In this document: positions 45,300 through 54,076 of the stretch, piece after piece
Position numbering within the stretch: position 1 is the stretch's first letter
How the letters are laid out: the number at the start of each line of letters is the position of its first letter
NCBI GenBank assembly: GCA_963723745.1
Contig: CAVRRZ010000005.1
Coordinates: 1,178,001 to 1,242,000 of the forward strand
Direction: 5' to 3'
Length of the DNA stretch: 64,000 nt
Source: CAVRRZ01 sp963723745
Lineage (GTDB): Bacteria; Actinomycetota; Actinomycetes; Mycobacteriales; Geodermatophilaceae
Notes under the pieces: generated by a model
The model's input: the letters and a program-made list of their open reading frames with translations, nothing else
Told to the model about the DNA's origin: nothing
Databases searched by the model: none
Position numbers and translations under genes: made by a program

Positions 45300-47852
45300 T
45301 CACGCGGTGGTCACCACGCCGAGTTCCGCGGGCGTGGCCAGGTGCTCCGAGTGCGGCAGCACACGCACCGTGTACCCGAAGGCGCCCGTGCGCTCGAGGG
45401 GCACGGTCGCGGTGAACCAGTGGCGCGTGCCGTCGGCCGTCTCGTGCTCCATCGGCACCGTCGTCACGTCGTGCAGCCCGTCGGTGTCGTCCACCCGGCC
45501 GTAGGCCGCCTGCACCTGGACGTCACCGGGCTGCAGGCCCGGGAGCTCGACCTCCGCCCGGAGCGCCAGGCTGGAGCCGATCTGCGGGGTGTCCCCGGCC
45601 CCGGTCGCCTCGACGTGGGCGACACGGACGGCGCTCCAGTGGTCGAGCAGGTGGCTGCGCCACACGGCCTCGGAGCGGGCCGGCGCGTAGTCGTCGCCGG
45701 CCATCGTCCGCGCCGAGCGCGCCGCGGGCACGTAGAGGTGGTCGACGTAGTCGCGGACCATCCGCGTGGCCAGCACGCGCGGGCCGGTGGAGCGCAGCGT
45801 GTGCCGCACCATCTCGACCCAGCGGCCGGGCACACCGTTGCGGTCGCGCTCGTAGAAGCGCGGCAGCACCTGGGTGCCGAGCAGGTCGTAGATCGCCCGC
45901 GCCTCGACGTCGTCCCGGCGGTCGGCGTCGGCGACCCCGTCGGCCGTGGGGATGGCCCAGCCGTTCTGCCCGTCGAACCACTCGTCCCACCACCCGTCGC
46001 GGATGGACAGGTTGAGCCCGCCGTTGAGCGCCGCCTTCATGCCCGAGGTGCCGCAGGCCTCCAGCGGGCGCAGCGGGTTGTTCAGCCAGACGTCGCAGCC
46101 CCAGTAGAGGTACCGGGCCATCCCGATGTCGTAGCCGGGCAGGAACGCGATGCGGTGCCGGATCTCGGGGTCGTCGGCGAACTGCACCATCTGCTGGATG
46201 AGCTGCTTGCCCCCGTCGTCGGCCGGGTGGCTCTTGCCGGCGATGACCAGCTGGATCGGGCGCTCGGGGTCCAGGAGCAGGGCCTTGAGCCGCTCCGGGT
46301 CGCGCAGCATCAGCGTCAGTCGCTTGTACGACGGGACCCGGCGGGCGAACCCGATGGTGAGGACGTCGGGGTCGAACGCGCTGTCGGACCAGCCGACCTC
46401 GGCCTCGGTCGCGCCGCGGGAGAGGGCGGTCTCCCGGATCCGGCGACGCACCTCCTCGACCAGCCGTGACCGGAGCTTGCGCCGCACCGCCCAGAGGTCG
46501 CCCGAGGAGATCTTGTCGACGCCGTCGAAGGGGACGTCGCCGCTGCCCACCTCGGCCGGGTCACCGGCACTGGACCGCTGGGTGCCCATCTCGATCAGCT
46601 CGCGCGCGGTCCAGGTGGGCGCGTGCACGCCGTTGGTGATCGAACCGATGGGCACGTCGGCCTCGTCGAAGCCGGGCCACAGGTCGCTGAACATGCCGCG
46701 GCTGACGTGGCCGTGCAGTTGGCTCACGCCGTTGGCCCGCTGGCCCAGCCGCAGGCCCATGTGCGCCATGTTGAACTTGGTCGGGTCCTCCTCGGCGCCG
46801 AGCGCGAGCAGGTTCTCCAGGGCGACGCCGAAGCCGGCGAAGTACCGCTCGATGAGCGCCTTGGGGAACCGGTCGATGCCGGCGGGCACGGGAGTGTGCG
46901 TGGTGAACACGGTGCCGGCGCGGACCGCCTGCAGCGCCTCGGAGAAGCCGAGGCCGTGGGTCGCGGTGAGCTCCCGGATCCGCTCGACGGCCTGGAAACC
47001 GGCGTGGCCCTCGTTCGCGTGGAACACCTCGGGCGCAGGGTCACCGGTGATCCGGCACCACTCGCGCAGCGCCCGGACGCCCCCGATGCCCAGCAGCATC
47101 TCCTGGCGCAGGCGGTGGTCCTCGTCGCCGCCGTAGAGCCGGTCGGTGACCAGCCGCTCGGCCGGGGCGTTCTCCTCGATGTCGCTGTCGAGCAGCAACA
47201 GGGTCACCCGGCCGACCTGCACCCGCCAGACGTGCGCGTGCAGCGTCCGGCCCTCCGGCAGCGGCACGTTGATGACGACGGCGGTGCCGTCGGACTGGCG
47301 CAGCAGCTTGATCGGCAAACCGTGCGGGTCCAGCGACGGGTAGTGCTCGAGCTGCCAGCCGTCGGCCGACAGGCTCTGCGCGAAGTAGCCGGCGCGGTAG
47401 AGCAGGCCCACGCCGATCAGCGGGACGCCGAGGTCGGACGCGGCCTTGAGGTGGTCGCCGGCGAGGATGCCCAGGCCGCCGGAGTACTGCGGCAGGACCT
47501 CGCTGATGCCGAACTCGGCGGAGAAGTACGCGATGGCCTTCGGGGCGTCGGTACCCAGTGACTGGTACCAGTGCGGCGCGGCCAGGTACTCCTGCAGGTC
47601 GTCGACGGCGTCGGAGAGCCGACGCAGGAACTTGCGGTCCTTGGCCAGCTCGGCCAGCCGCTCCGCGGACACCTCGCCGAGGACCTTCACCGGGTCGCCG
47701 CCGCAGCGGTTCCACAGGTCCGGGTCGAGGGTCTCGAAGAGGTCACGGGTCTCGGCGTGCCACGACCAGCGGAGGTTCATCACCAACTGGGAGAGAGGAG
47801 CCAGCGGCTCGGGCAGGGCAGCGCGGACGGTGAAACGACGGAGGGCTCGCAC
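45300..47852 (-). CDS. glgP: Alpha-glucan phosphorylase
   Basis: Phosphorolysis of alpha-1,4-glucan to glucose-1-phosphate with PLP. 850 residues from GTG, the length of the actinobacterial maltodextrin/glycogen phosphorylase group (Rv1328 type). The N-terminal DUF3417 domain (QLVMNLRWSWHAETRDLFE) precedes the GT35 core. The PLP Lys is in EACGTSGMKAALNGG near residue 604; FHANEGHAGF and PLRPLEACG are present. In some relatives GlgP works on maltose-1-phosphate-derived glucan. Single gene with 119 nt to the next. Confidence 0.95.
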   Translation of the reverse strand: MRALRRFTVRAALPEPLAPLSQLVMNLRWSWHAETRDLFETLDPDLWNRCGGDPVKVLGEVSAERLAELAKDRKFLRRLSDAVDDLQEYLAAPHWYQSLGTDAPKAIAYFSAEFGISEVLPQYSGGLGILAGDHLKAASDLGVPLIGVGLLYRAGYFAQSLSADGWQLEHYPSLDPHGLPIKLLRQSDGTAVVINVPLPEGRTLHAHVWRVQVGRVTLLLLDSDIEENAPAERLVTDRLYGGDEDHRLRQEMLLGIGGVRALREWCRITGDPAPEVFHANEGHAGFQAVERIRELTATHGLGFSEALQAVRAGTVFTTHTPVPAGIDRFPKALIERYFAGFGVALENLLALGAEEDPTKFNMAHMGLRLGQRANGVSQLHGHVSRGMFSDLWPGFDEADVPIGSITNGVHAPTWTARELIEMGTQRSSAGDPAEVGSGDVPFDGVDKISSGDLWAVRRKLRSRLVEEVRRRIRETALSRGATEAEVGWSDSAFDPDVLTIGFARRVPSYKRLTLMLRDPERLKALLLDPERPIQLVIAGKSHPADDGGKQLIQQMVQFADDPEIRHRIAFLPGYDIGMARYLYWGCDVWLNNPLRPLEACGTSGMKAALNGGLNLSIRDGWWDEWFDGQNGWAIPTADGVADADRRDDVEARAIYDLLGTQVLPRFYERDRNGVPGRWVEMVRHTLRSTGPRVLATRMVRDYVDHLYVPAARSARTMAGDDYAPARSEAVWRSHLLDHWSAVRVAHVEATGAGDTPQIGSSLALRAEVELPGLQPGDVQVQAAYGRVDDTDGLHDVTTVPMEHETADGTRHWFTATVPLERTGAFGYTVRVLPHSEHLATPAELGVVTTA

Positions 47853-47972
47853 CGGTGGAGCCTAACCACGTCGCGGTGGGCCGCCAGTCGCTGAGCCGAC
47901 TCATCCGTGGGCAGCCGCCCCAGCGTCCCCACCGACCCCACCGCCGGGTGGCGGATCGGGCGGGGATCGGGC

Positions 47973-49013
47973 TCAGGCGGCCGGGTACACCCGCGCCGGT
48001 CCGATCACGCCGACCCGCACCACGTCGCCGGGACGTCGGTCAGCGCTGCGCTCGCGCACGGTCAGGTCCCAGCCGCCGTCCGGTCCCGGCACCCGCACGG
48101 TGACGAGGCTGTCGGGCCCGGTGAAGACCTGCCCCACGACGGTTGCCTCCGGGTCACCGGCATCCCCGAGCCGCACTTGCTCCGGCCGCAGCAGCACGCG
48201 CACCGCGGTGCCCGCCGCGCCGTTCGGACCGGCCACCGGCAGGTGCCCCAGGACCGTGCGCACGCCGCGATCGGTCGCCGTCCCGGGCAGGACGACCACC
48301 TCCCCGACGAACACGGCCACGCCCAGATCGGCCGGTTCGCGGTACAGCACCGCAGGAGCCGCTGACTGCACCACGCGGCCGTCGCGCAGGACCGCGACCA
48401 GGTCCGCCGTCGACAACGCCTCCGTGCGGTCGTGCGTGACGAGGACGGCCGTCGCCCCGTCGGCGGCGACGGCCCTGCGGACGTCGGCCCGCAGGTCGGC
48501 GCGCAGCGCCGCGTCGAGCGCACTGAAGGGCTCGTCGAGCAGCACCAGGGCCGGTCGCGGCGCCAGCGCCCGCGCCACTGCGACGCGCTGCTGCTGGCCG
48601 CCGGAGAGCTCGTGCGGCATGCGCCCACCGAGACCCGCGAGCCCGACCAGCTCGAGCACGTCCTGCACCCGGCCGCTGCGGCGACCGCCGCGGCCGAGGC
48701 CGAAGGCGACGTTCTCCGCCACCGACAGGTGCGGGAACAGCGCCCCCTCCTGCGGCACGATGCCGACCTGCCGGCGCTCGGGGGGCAGCTGCCCGGAGGG
48801 GCCGGCGACCTCGAGCCCACCCACGGTGATCGTGCCGGCGTCCAGCCGCTCGAAGCCCGCCACCAGGCGGAGCAACGTCGTCTTCCCGCACCCCGACGGC
48901 CCCAGCACGGCCGTCAGGCTGCCCCGCGGCACGATCAGGTCCGTTCCGCGCAGGACCGGCTCGGCGCCATAGGACTTGGTGGCGCCCGCGACCACGAGCC
49001 CCGACTCAGCCAC
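47973..49013 (-). CDS. fbpC: Iron(III) ABC transporter ATP-binding protein
   Basis: 346 residues. Walker A GPSGCGKTTLLR, signature LSGGQQQRVAVARAL, Walker B LVLLDEPFSALD, and a C-terminal TOBE-like domain (AVRVLLRPEQVRLGD). It has the CysA/FbpC architecture. It overlaps the permease gene by 8 nt and shares an operon with an iron-type binding protein, which fixes the likely substrate as Fe3+; sequence alone cannot exclude sulfate, thiamine or others. Confidence 0.88.
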   Translation of the reverse strand: MAESGLVVAGATKSYGAEPVLRGTDLIVPRGSLTAVLGPSGCGKTTLLRLVAGFERLDAGTITVGGLEVAGPSGQLPPERRQVGIVPQEGALFPHLSVAENVAFGLGRGGRRSGRVQDVLELVGLAGLGGRMPHELSGGQQQRVAVARALAPRPALVLLDEPFSALDAALRADLRADVRRAVAADGATAVLVTHDRTEALSTADLVAVLRDGRVVQSAAPAVLYREPADLGVAVFVGEVVVLPGTATDRGVRTVLGHLPVAGPNGAAGTAVRVLLRPEQVRLGDAGDPEATVVGQVFTGPDSLVTVRVPGPDGGWDLTVRERSADRRPGDVVRVGVIGPARVYPAA

Positions 49014-50577
49014 GGCGGCTCTGCCGCCAGATGAGCAGGGCGTTCGGGACGGCGGCCAGCAGGACCAGCAGCGCGGCGTAGGGCGCCGCCGCCGCGTACT
49101 GCCCCACTCCCGTGGTCGTCCACAGCCGCAGGGCCAGTGTCTCCGTGCCGGTCGGGTGCAGCACCATCGTCGCGGTCAGCTCCTTGAGGCAGGAGAGGAA
49201 GACCAGCAGCGCGCCGGCGGCGAGGCCGGGCGCGGTCAGCGGCAGGGTCACCCGGCGCAGGACCGCGGCCGGGCGACGGCCGAGCGAGCGAGCCGCCTCC
49301 TCCAGCGCGGGCGGCGCCTGGGCAGCCGAGGTACGGATGGCGCCGACGGCCAGCGGGAGGAAGAGCACGGTGTAGCAGCCCACCAGGAGCGCGGGGCTCA
49401 GGTAGACCGCGGGTGCATGCCGGACGGTGAGGTAGACCAGCGACAGCGCGACGACGACGGCAGGAACCGCGCGCGGCAGCCAGCTCGCACCCTCGACCCC
49501 GCGCGCGACCCGCCCCGGATTCCGGCCGGCCAGCAGCCCGATCGGCAGCGCGACCAGGAGCGTCAGCAGTGCGCCGGCCCCCGCATAGCCCAGCGACGTC
49601 CCCGCCGCCGTGGCCAGCCGGGGCAGGTCGAGCCCGGCCGACCGTCCGACGGTCAGCCACCACCCGAGACTGGCCACGGGGACACCGAGCGCTGCGACGA
49701 GCAGCGCACCGAGCACGGCGGGGACGCCGACGCGTCCGGCACCGCGCAGCGCCTGCGGGGAACGCCGGCGCGCGGCGCCCGAGCCGACGCGCGCGTACCG
49801 CGCCCGCCCACGGCTGCGCAGCTCAGCGGTCACGACCAGCGCGGTGACGGCGACGAGCAGCAGCGACAGCGTGGTGGGCACCAGGCGGGTGAAGCTGTTC
49901 TCCATCGAGGTGGCGATCGACCGCGTCAGGGTCTCGACCCGCAGGATCGCCACCGAGCCGAAGTCGGCCAGCACGTAGGTGACCGCGAGCAGGCCGCCCG
50001 CGGTCATGGCCGGGCGCAACTGGGGCAGGGTCACCTTCCGGAAGACGGTCAAGGGCCGGTGCCCGGCGGTGCGCGCGACCTCCTCCCAAGCGGGGTCCAG
50101 CCCGCGGAGAGCCGCGGCCACCGGCAGGTAGACGTACGGGTAGCAGCACAGCGTCAGCACCAGCGCGGCGCCGGCGAAACCCTGCACCGCTGGGAAGGCG
50201 GCCAGCCAGGTGTAGGCCGCGACGTAGGACGGCACCGCCAAGGGCAGCGCCACCAGGACCGCGAAGGAGCGGCGGCCCGGGAAGTCCGACCGCTCGACCA
50301 GCCAGGCCGCGCCGACACCGATCACGACGCTGCCGGCGCCGACCACGGCGGCCAGCGCGAGCGTCGTGCCCAGCAACTCCCTGGTGCGCGGCCGGAGCAG
50401 GACCTGAGCCATCTCGCCCGCGTTGAGCTCGGCGGCGACGGCGACCAGGTGCGCCAGGGGCACCAGGACGAGAGCGCAGGAGACCACCGCGGCCGCGACC
50501 AGCCCGCGCGGGAGCCGGCGCCGGCCCGGCAGCGGTCCCGACGGGACCGACGGATCGTCGACCTCGGCCGGCGGCAC
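49006..50577 (-). CDS. fbpB: Iron(III) ABC transporter permease (fused double domain)
   Basis: 523 residues with about 12 membrane helices in two homologous halves, each with the EAA loop (DPAWEEVARTAGHRPLTVFRKVTLP near 180; PALEEAARSLGRRPAAVLRRV near 440). This is the FbpB/AfuB type of duplicated permease. The GTG start lies just after a strong hairpin, which may lower permease expression compared with the binding protein. Its stop overlaps the ATPase gene. Confidence 0.9.
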   Translation of the reverse strand: MPPAEVDDPSVPSGPLPGRRRLPRGLVAAAVVSCALVLVPLAHLVAVAAELNAGEMAQVLLRPRTRELLGTTLALAAVVGAGSVVIGVGAAWLVERSDFPGRRSFAVLVALPLAVPSYVAAYTWLAAFPAVQGFAGAALVLTLCCYPYVYLPVAAALRGLDPAWEEVARTAGHRPLTVFRKVTLPQLRPAMTAGGLLAVTYVLADFGSVAILRVETLTRSIATSMENSFTRLVPTTLSLLLVAVTALVVTAELRSRGRARYARVGSGAARRRSPQALRGAGRVGVPAVLGALLVAALGVPVASLGWWLTVGRSAGLDLPRLATAAGTSLGYAGAGALLTLLVALPIGLLAGRNPGRVARGVEGASWLPRAVPAVVVALSLVYLTVRHAPAVYLSPALLVGCYTVLFLPLAVGAIRTSAAQAPPALEEAARSLGRRPAAVLRRVTLPLTAPGLAAGALLVFLSCLKELTATMVLHPTGTETLALRLWTTTGVGQYAAAAPYAALLVLLAAVPNALLIWRQSRRG

Positions 50578-50584
50578 CGACGCG

Positions 50585-50618
50585 CCGAACCCGGCGCCCC
50601 GAAGGGCGCCGGGTTCGG
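50585..50618 (-). terminator. Hairpin between iron-binding protein and permease genes
   Basis: GAACCCGGCGCC (50587-50598) and GGCGCCGGGTTC (50605-50616) form a perfect 12-bp stem, extended by CC/GG, with loop CCGAAG. It lies within the operon, 39 nt after the binding-protein stop. Such stems often protect the upstream mRNA or reduce downstream transcription so that the binding protein is in excess. Confidence 0.7.
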
Positions 50619-50657
50619 GCTGCTGCGCGGGGAGAGTCCGCGCGGCGAGGGTGTCGC

Positions 50658-51791
50658 TCAGGTCAATCCCACCCGGTCCAGCAACTCGAGGGTCTGCGAC
50701 AGCGACGCGAGGTCGTCGAGGTCGATCTCAGGGGCATCCAACTCCTCGAGAGCCGGCAGCTCCGCGGCAGTGGGCACCGCGTCGATCATCGGGTACTCGT
50801 AGGTCTCACCGGCGAAGTATTCCTGCGCCTGCTCGGAGAGCAGGAAGTCGACCATCGCCACGGCGTCCTCCGACCGGTCGGTAGAGCTGACCACACCCGA
50901 ACCGCTGACGTTGACGAGGGCGCCGGCGCCGCCGTCGCGCAGGTAGTGCAGCTGTGCGGTCATGTTGTCGGCGCCGACCTCGGCCGCCTGCTCGAAGGAG
51001 TAGTAGTGGTTGATCAGACCCATCGGCAGCTCGCCGGAGTCGACGGCGTCCAGGATCGCGCCGTTGCCGTCGAAGACCGGCGCCTCGGTGTCGACGAGAG
51101 CCTGCACGAACTCCTCGGCGGCGTCCTCGCCGTCGAGCACCCGCAGCGCGGTCACGAAGGCCTGGAACGAGGCATTGCCCGGCGCGATGCCGATCCGGCC
51201 GGCGAAACGCTCGTCGACGAGGTCGGCGGTGTCCTGGGGGAGGTCGCTCTCGTCGATCAGCTCGGGGTTGTAGACGACGACCCGTGCGCGGCCGGTGAGC
51301 GGCACCCAGCGCCCGTCGTCGTCGGCGTAGGCCTCGAACGTCTGACCCGTGAGGTCCTCGGGCAGGTCGGCCAGACAGCCGGCGTCGGCGAGGGCACCCA
51401 GGGCGCCGGCATCCTGGAGCAGGACGACGTCGGCCGGGCTCTGCGCGCCCTCGGCGAGCAGCTGAGCGGTGATGGAGGACGTGGAGCCGTAGCGCACCGA
51501 GAGCTCGATCCCGGTCTCCTCGGTGAAGTCCTCGAGCAGCGGGGCGACGAGCTCCTCGTTGCGACCGGAGTACACGACGAGGGCGTCCTCGTCGACCTCG
51601 GCGGCCGCCTCCTGGTCCACCTCGCCGTACTCGACGGCGTTCGCCTCGCAGGTCGTCTCGGGCGCGGCGGCCGGCTCGTCCGCGTCCGACGGCGCCCCGC
51701 ATGCCGCCAGACCGACGACGGCGGCCGCTCCGACGGCGATGCCACGGAACCGTCCGGCAAACCGGCGGGGGGGCAGGGATGGCAGTGACAC
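50658..51791 (-). CDS. fbpA: Iron(III) ABC transporter substrate-binding lipoprotein
   Basis: 377 residues. The GTG at 51791 has GGAG five nt upstream; a GTG at 51797 is the alternative. Signal peptide with lipobox GLAAC, then an acidic linker of about 45 residues and a type 2 periplasmic-binding fold (DALVVYSGRNEELVAPLLE, RYGSTSSITAQLLAEG, RVVVYNPELI, NHYYSFEQA). The NHYY tyrosines fit Fe3+ coordination in FbpA-type proteins. First gene of the operon; an IdeR/DtxR-like box lies 41-59 nt upstream. Confidence 0.9.
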   Translation of the reverse strand: MSLPSLPPRRFAGRFRGIAVGAAAVVGLAACGAPSDADEPAAAPETTCEANAVEYGEVDQEAAAEVDEDALVVYSGRNEELVAPLLEDFTEETGIELSVRYGSTSSITAQLLAEGAQSPADVVLLQDAGALGALADAGCLADLPEDLTGQTFEAYADDDGRWVPLTGRARVVVYNPELIDESDLPQDTADLVDERFAGRIGIAPGNASFQAFVTALRVLDGEDAAEEFVQALVDTEAPVFDGNGAILDAVDSGELPMGLINHYYSFEQAAEVGADNMTAQLHYLRDGGAGALVNVSGSGVVSSTDRSEDAVAMVDFLLSEQAQEYFAGETYEYPMIDAVPTAAELPALEELDAPEIDLDDLASLSQTLELLDRVGLT

Positions 51792-51831
51792 GGGCACTCC
51801 AAAGGGCTCAGGGAGCTGACCCTCAGCTCAC

Positions 51832-51850
51832 TAAGGCGAGCCTAACCAAA
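51832..51850 (-). promoter_or_regulatory. IdeR/DtxR-type iron box
   Basis: On the minus strand TTTGGTTAGGCTCGCCTTA matches the consensus TTAGGTTAGGCTAACCTAA at 15 of 19 positions, and it lies 41-59 nt before the binding-protein GTG. This implies repression of the transporter by an iron-loaded DtxR-family regulator (established for this box in actinobacteria; function here is inference). Confidence 0.8.
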
Positions 51851-51953
51851 CTCCGTTTCGTGCCCCACCCCGGGGGTGCGGCTGCCGCACGACCATCGAG
51901 ATGACAGATCCGCCGACGTGCCCCCGCCGCGCGACCTCGATAGCGTGGCCGCG

Positions 51954-53975
51954 ATGACTGGCCGCCCTGATCTCCGTCTCGGCATCACCGATGTCGCCCC
52001 CGTCGTGTCGTGCGGGTCCTTCTCGGCCCGCGCGGTGGTCGGCGAGCACGTGCCGATCACCGCCACCGTGTTCCGAGAGGGGCACGACGCCGTCGCCGCG
52101 AACGTCGTCTGGACGCCGCCCGGCGCCGGTACGGAGGCGACGGGCGCCCCCCCGTTGATCCGCATGGCGAGGTTCGGTGAGGAGCCCGACCGGTGGCTGG
52201 CCACCGTCGTGCCCGACCGGGAGGGCTGCTGGACCTTCACCGTCGAGGCCTGGAGCGACCCCCTGGCCACGTGGCACCACGCCGTGGACGTGAAGATCGC
52301 TGCCGGCCAGGGCCCCGAGGACCTGGCCAACGACCTGGAAGAAGGGGCCCGGCTCCTCGACCGGGTCGCGGCCGAGGCGCAGGGCGAGCACCGCGACCAG
52401 GTGGCCGCCGCGGCGGCCGCCCTCCGCGACACGTCCCTGGAGCTGTCGGCACGGGTGGCGCCGTCCTTCGCGCCGGCGATGCAGCGCTATCTGCACGACC
52501 ACCCGGTCCGCGAGCTCGTCACGCCGTCCCCGGCCTACGAGATCTGGGTCGACCGCCCCCGGGCGCTCTACGGCTCCTGGTACGAGTTCTTCCCGCGCTC
52601 GGAGGGCTCCGTCGTCGGCGGGGTGCCGACGCACGGAACGTTCGCCTCCGCTGCCGAGCGCCTGCCCGCGGTCGCCGACATGGGCTTCGACGTCGTGTAC
52701 CTGCCGCCGATCCACCCGATCGGCATGGTCAACCGGAAGGGCCCGAACAACACGCTCACGCCGGGCCCGGACGACGTCGGCTCGCCGTGGGCGATCGGCA
52801 GCGACGAGGGCGGCCACGACGCGGTGCACCCGCAGCTGGGCACGATGGAGGACTTCACGGCCTTCGTCGCGCGCACCCGCGAGCTCGGCATGGAGGTGGC
52901 GCTGGACTTCGCGCTCCAGGCCGCACCCGACCACCCGTGGGTGAAGGCGCATCCCGAGTGGTTCACCACCAAGGCCGACGGCACGATCGCCTACGCCGAG
53001 AACCCGCCGAAGAAGTACCAGGACATCTACCCGATCAACTTCGACAACGACCCCGGGGGCATCTACGCGGAGTGCCTGCGGGTCCTCCGGGTGTGGATCG
53101 ACGCCGGCGTGAAGATCTTCCGCGTCGACAACCCGCACACCAAGCCCCTGAACTTCTGGCACTGGCTGATCTGGGAGGTCAAGAAGACCGACCCGGACGT
53201 GCTCTTCCTGGCCGAGGCGTTCACCCGGCCGGCGATGATGCACCAGCTCGCCCGCGTCGGGTTCACGCAGTCCTACACGTACTTCACCTGGCGGACCGGC
53301 CGCGACGAGCTCGCCGAGTACGGTGCGGAACTGGCCGCGAACGCCCACTACATGCGGCCCAACTTCTTCGTGAACACCCCGGACATCCTGCACGCGTCGC
53401 TGCAGTACGGCGGCCCGCCGATGTTCAAGATCCGCGCGGTGCTCGCCTCGATGATGAGCCCGACCTGGGGCGTGTACTCGGGCTACGAGCTCTACGAGCA
53501 CGTCGCCGTCCGGCCCGGCAGCGAGGAGTACCTCGACAGCGAGAAGTACCAGCTGCGCCCGCGCGACTGGGCCGGCGCCGAGGCGGCCGGCCGCAGCCTC
53601 GCCCCCTACCTGCGGCGGCTCAACGAGATCCGTCGGGCACACCCCGCGCTGCAGCAGCTGCGCACGCTGCGGTTCCACGACGTCGACAACCCGGACCTGC
53701 TGTGCTTCTCGAAGACCGATCCGGGATCCCAGGACGCCGTCGTCGTGGTGGTCAACCTGTCCAGCCACAACACCCAGATCGGGACGACGGCGCTGCACCT
53801 GCCCACCCTCGGCCTCGACTGGCACGAGCGGTTCGGGGTGACCGACGAGCTGACCGGGGCGCGCTACGACTGGGGCCAGTTCAACTACGTGGAGCTGGAC
53901 CCCTATCGCGAACCGGCGCACGTCTTCGCGGTCACCTTCGGCCGGCCGGTGACCTTCCCGCCGCCGATCTCCTGA
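51954..53975 (+). CDS. glgE: Maltose-1-phosphate maltosyltransferase
   Basis: Extends alpha-1,4-glucan using maltose-1-phosphate. 673 residues; the ATG at 51954 starts MTGRPDLRLGITDV. Long N-terminal domain, then a GH13_3 barrel: LPPIHPIG, the nucleophile Asp in IFRVDNPHTKPLNFW near residue 391, the acid Glu in LFLAEAFTRP near 420, and FVNTPDILHASL. First gene of glgE-treS-mak-glgB. A structured stem-loop directly follows its stop codon. It is divergent from the iron transporter, sharing 162 bp. Confidence 0.95.
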   Translation: MTGRPDLRLGITDVAPVVSCGSFSARAVVGEHVPITATVFREGHDAVAANVVWTPPGAGTEATGAPPLIRMARFGEEPDRWLATVVPDREGCWTFTVEAWSDPLATWHHAVDVKIAAGQGPEDLANDLEEGARLLDRVAAEAQGEHRDQVAAAAAALRDTSLELSARVAPSFAPAMQRYLHDHPVRELVTPSPAYEIWVDRPRALYGSWYEFFPRSEGSVVGGVPTHGTFASAAERLPAVADMGFDVVYLPPIHPIGMVNRKGPNNTLTPGPDDVGSPWAIGSDEGGHDAVHPQLGTMEDFTAFVARTRELGMEVALDFALQAAPDHPWVKAHPEWFTTKADGTIAYAENPPKKYQDIYPINFDNDPGGIYAECLRVLRVWIDAGVKIFRVDNPHTKPLNFWHWLIWEVKKTDPDVLFLAEAFTRPAMMHQLARVGFTQSYTYFTWRTGRDELAEYGAELAANAHYMRPNFFVNTPDILHASLQYGGPPMFKIRAVLASMMSPTWGVYSGYELYEHVAVRPGSEEYLDSEKYQLRPRDWAGAEAAGRSLAPYLRRLNEIRRAHPALQQLRTLRFHDVDNPDLLCFSKTDPGSQDAVVVVVNLSSHNTQIGTTALHLPTLGLDWHERFGVTDELTGARYDWGQFNYVELDPYREPAHVFAVTFGRPVTFPPPIS

Positions 53976-54040
53976 GAAAGGACCCCCTTGCCCCCCACCG
54001 CTCGCAGGCTCGCGGCGGGCCCCCGCAAGGGGGCCGTTCC
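53976..54040 (+). ncRNA. Structured stem-loop directly after the glgE stop (copy B)
   Basis: Begins at the base after the glgE TGA: GAAAGGACCCCC, TTGC, CCCACCGC, loop TCGCAGGCTC, GCGGCGGG, then GCAAGGGGGCCGTTCC. Pairings CCCCCTTGC/GCAAGGGGG and CCGC/GCGG are the counterparts of CCCCTCTGC/GCAGAGGGG and CGCC/GGCG in copy A after etfA. It may limit read-through into treS or act as a regulatory RNA element. Confidence 0.6.
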
Positions 54041-54076
54041 AGCCTCCTCCGACGTCTACGAGGGCGACCGATTCCG

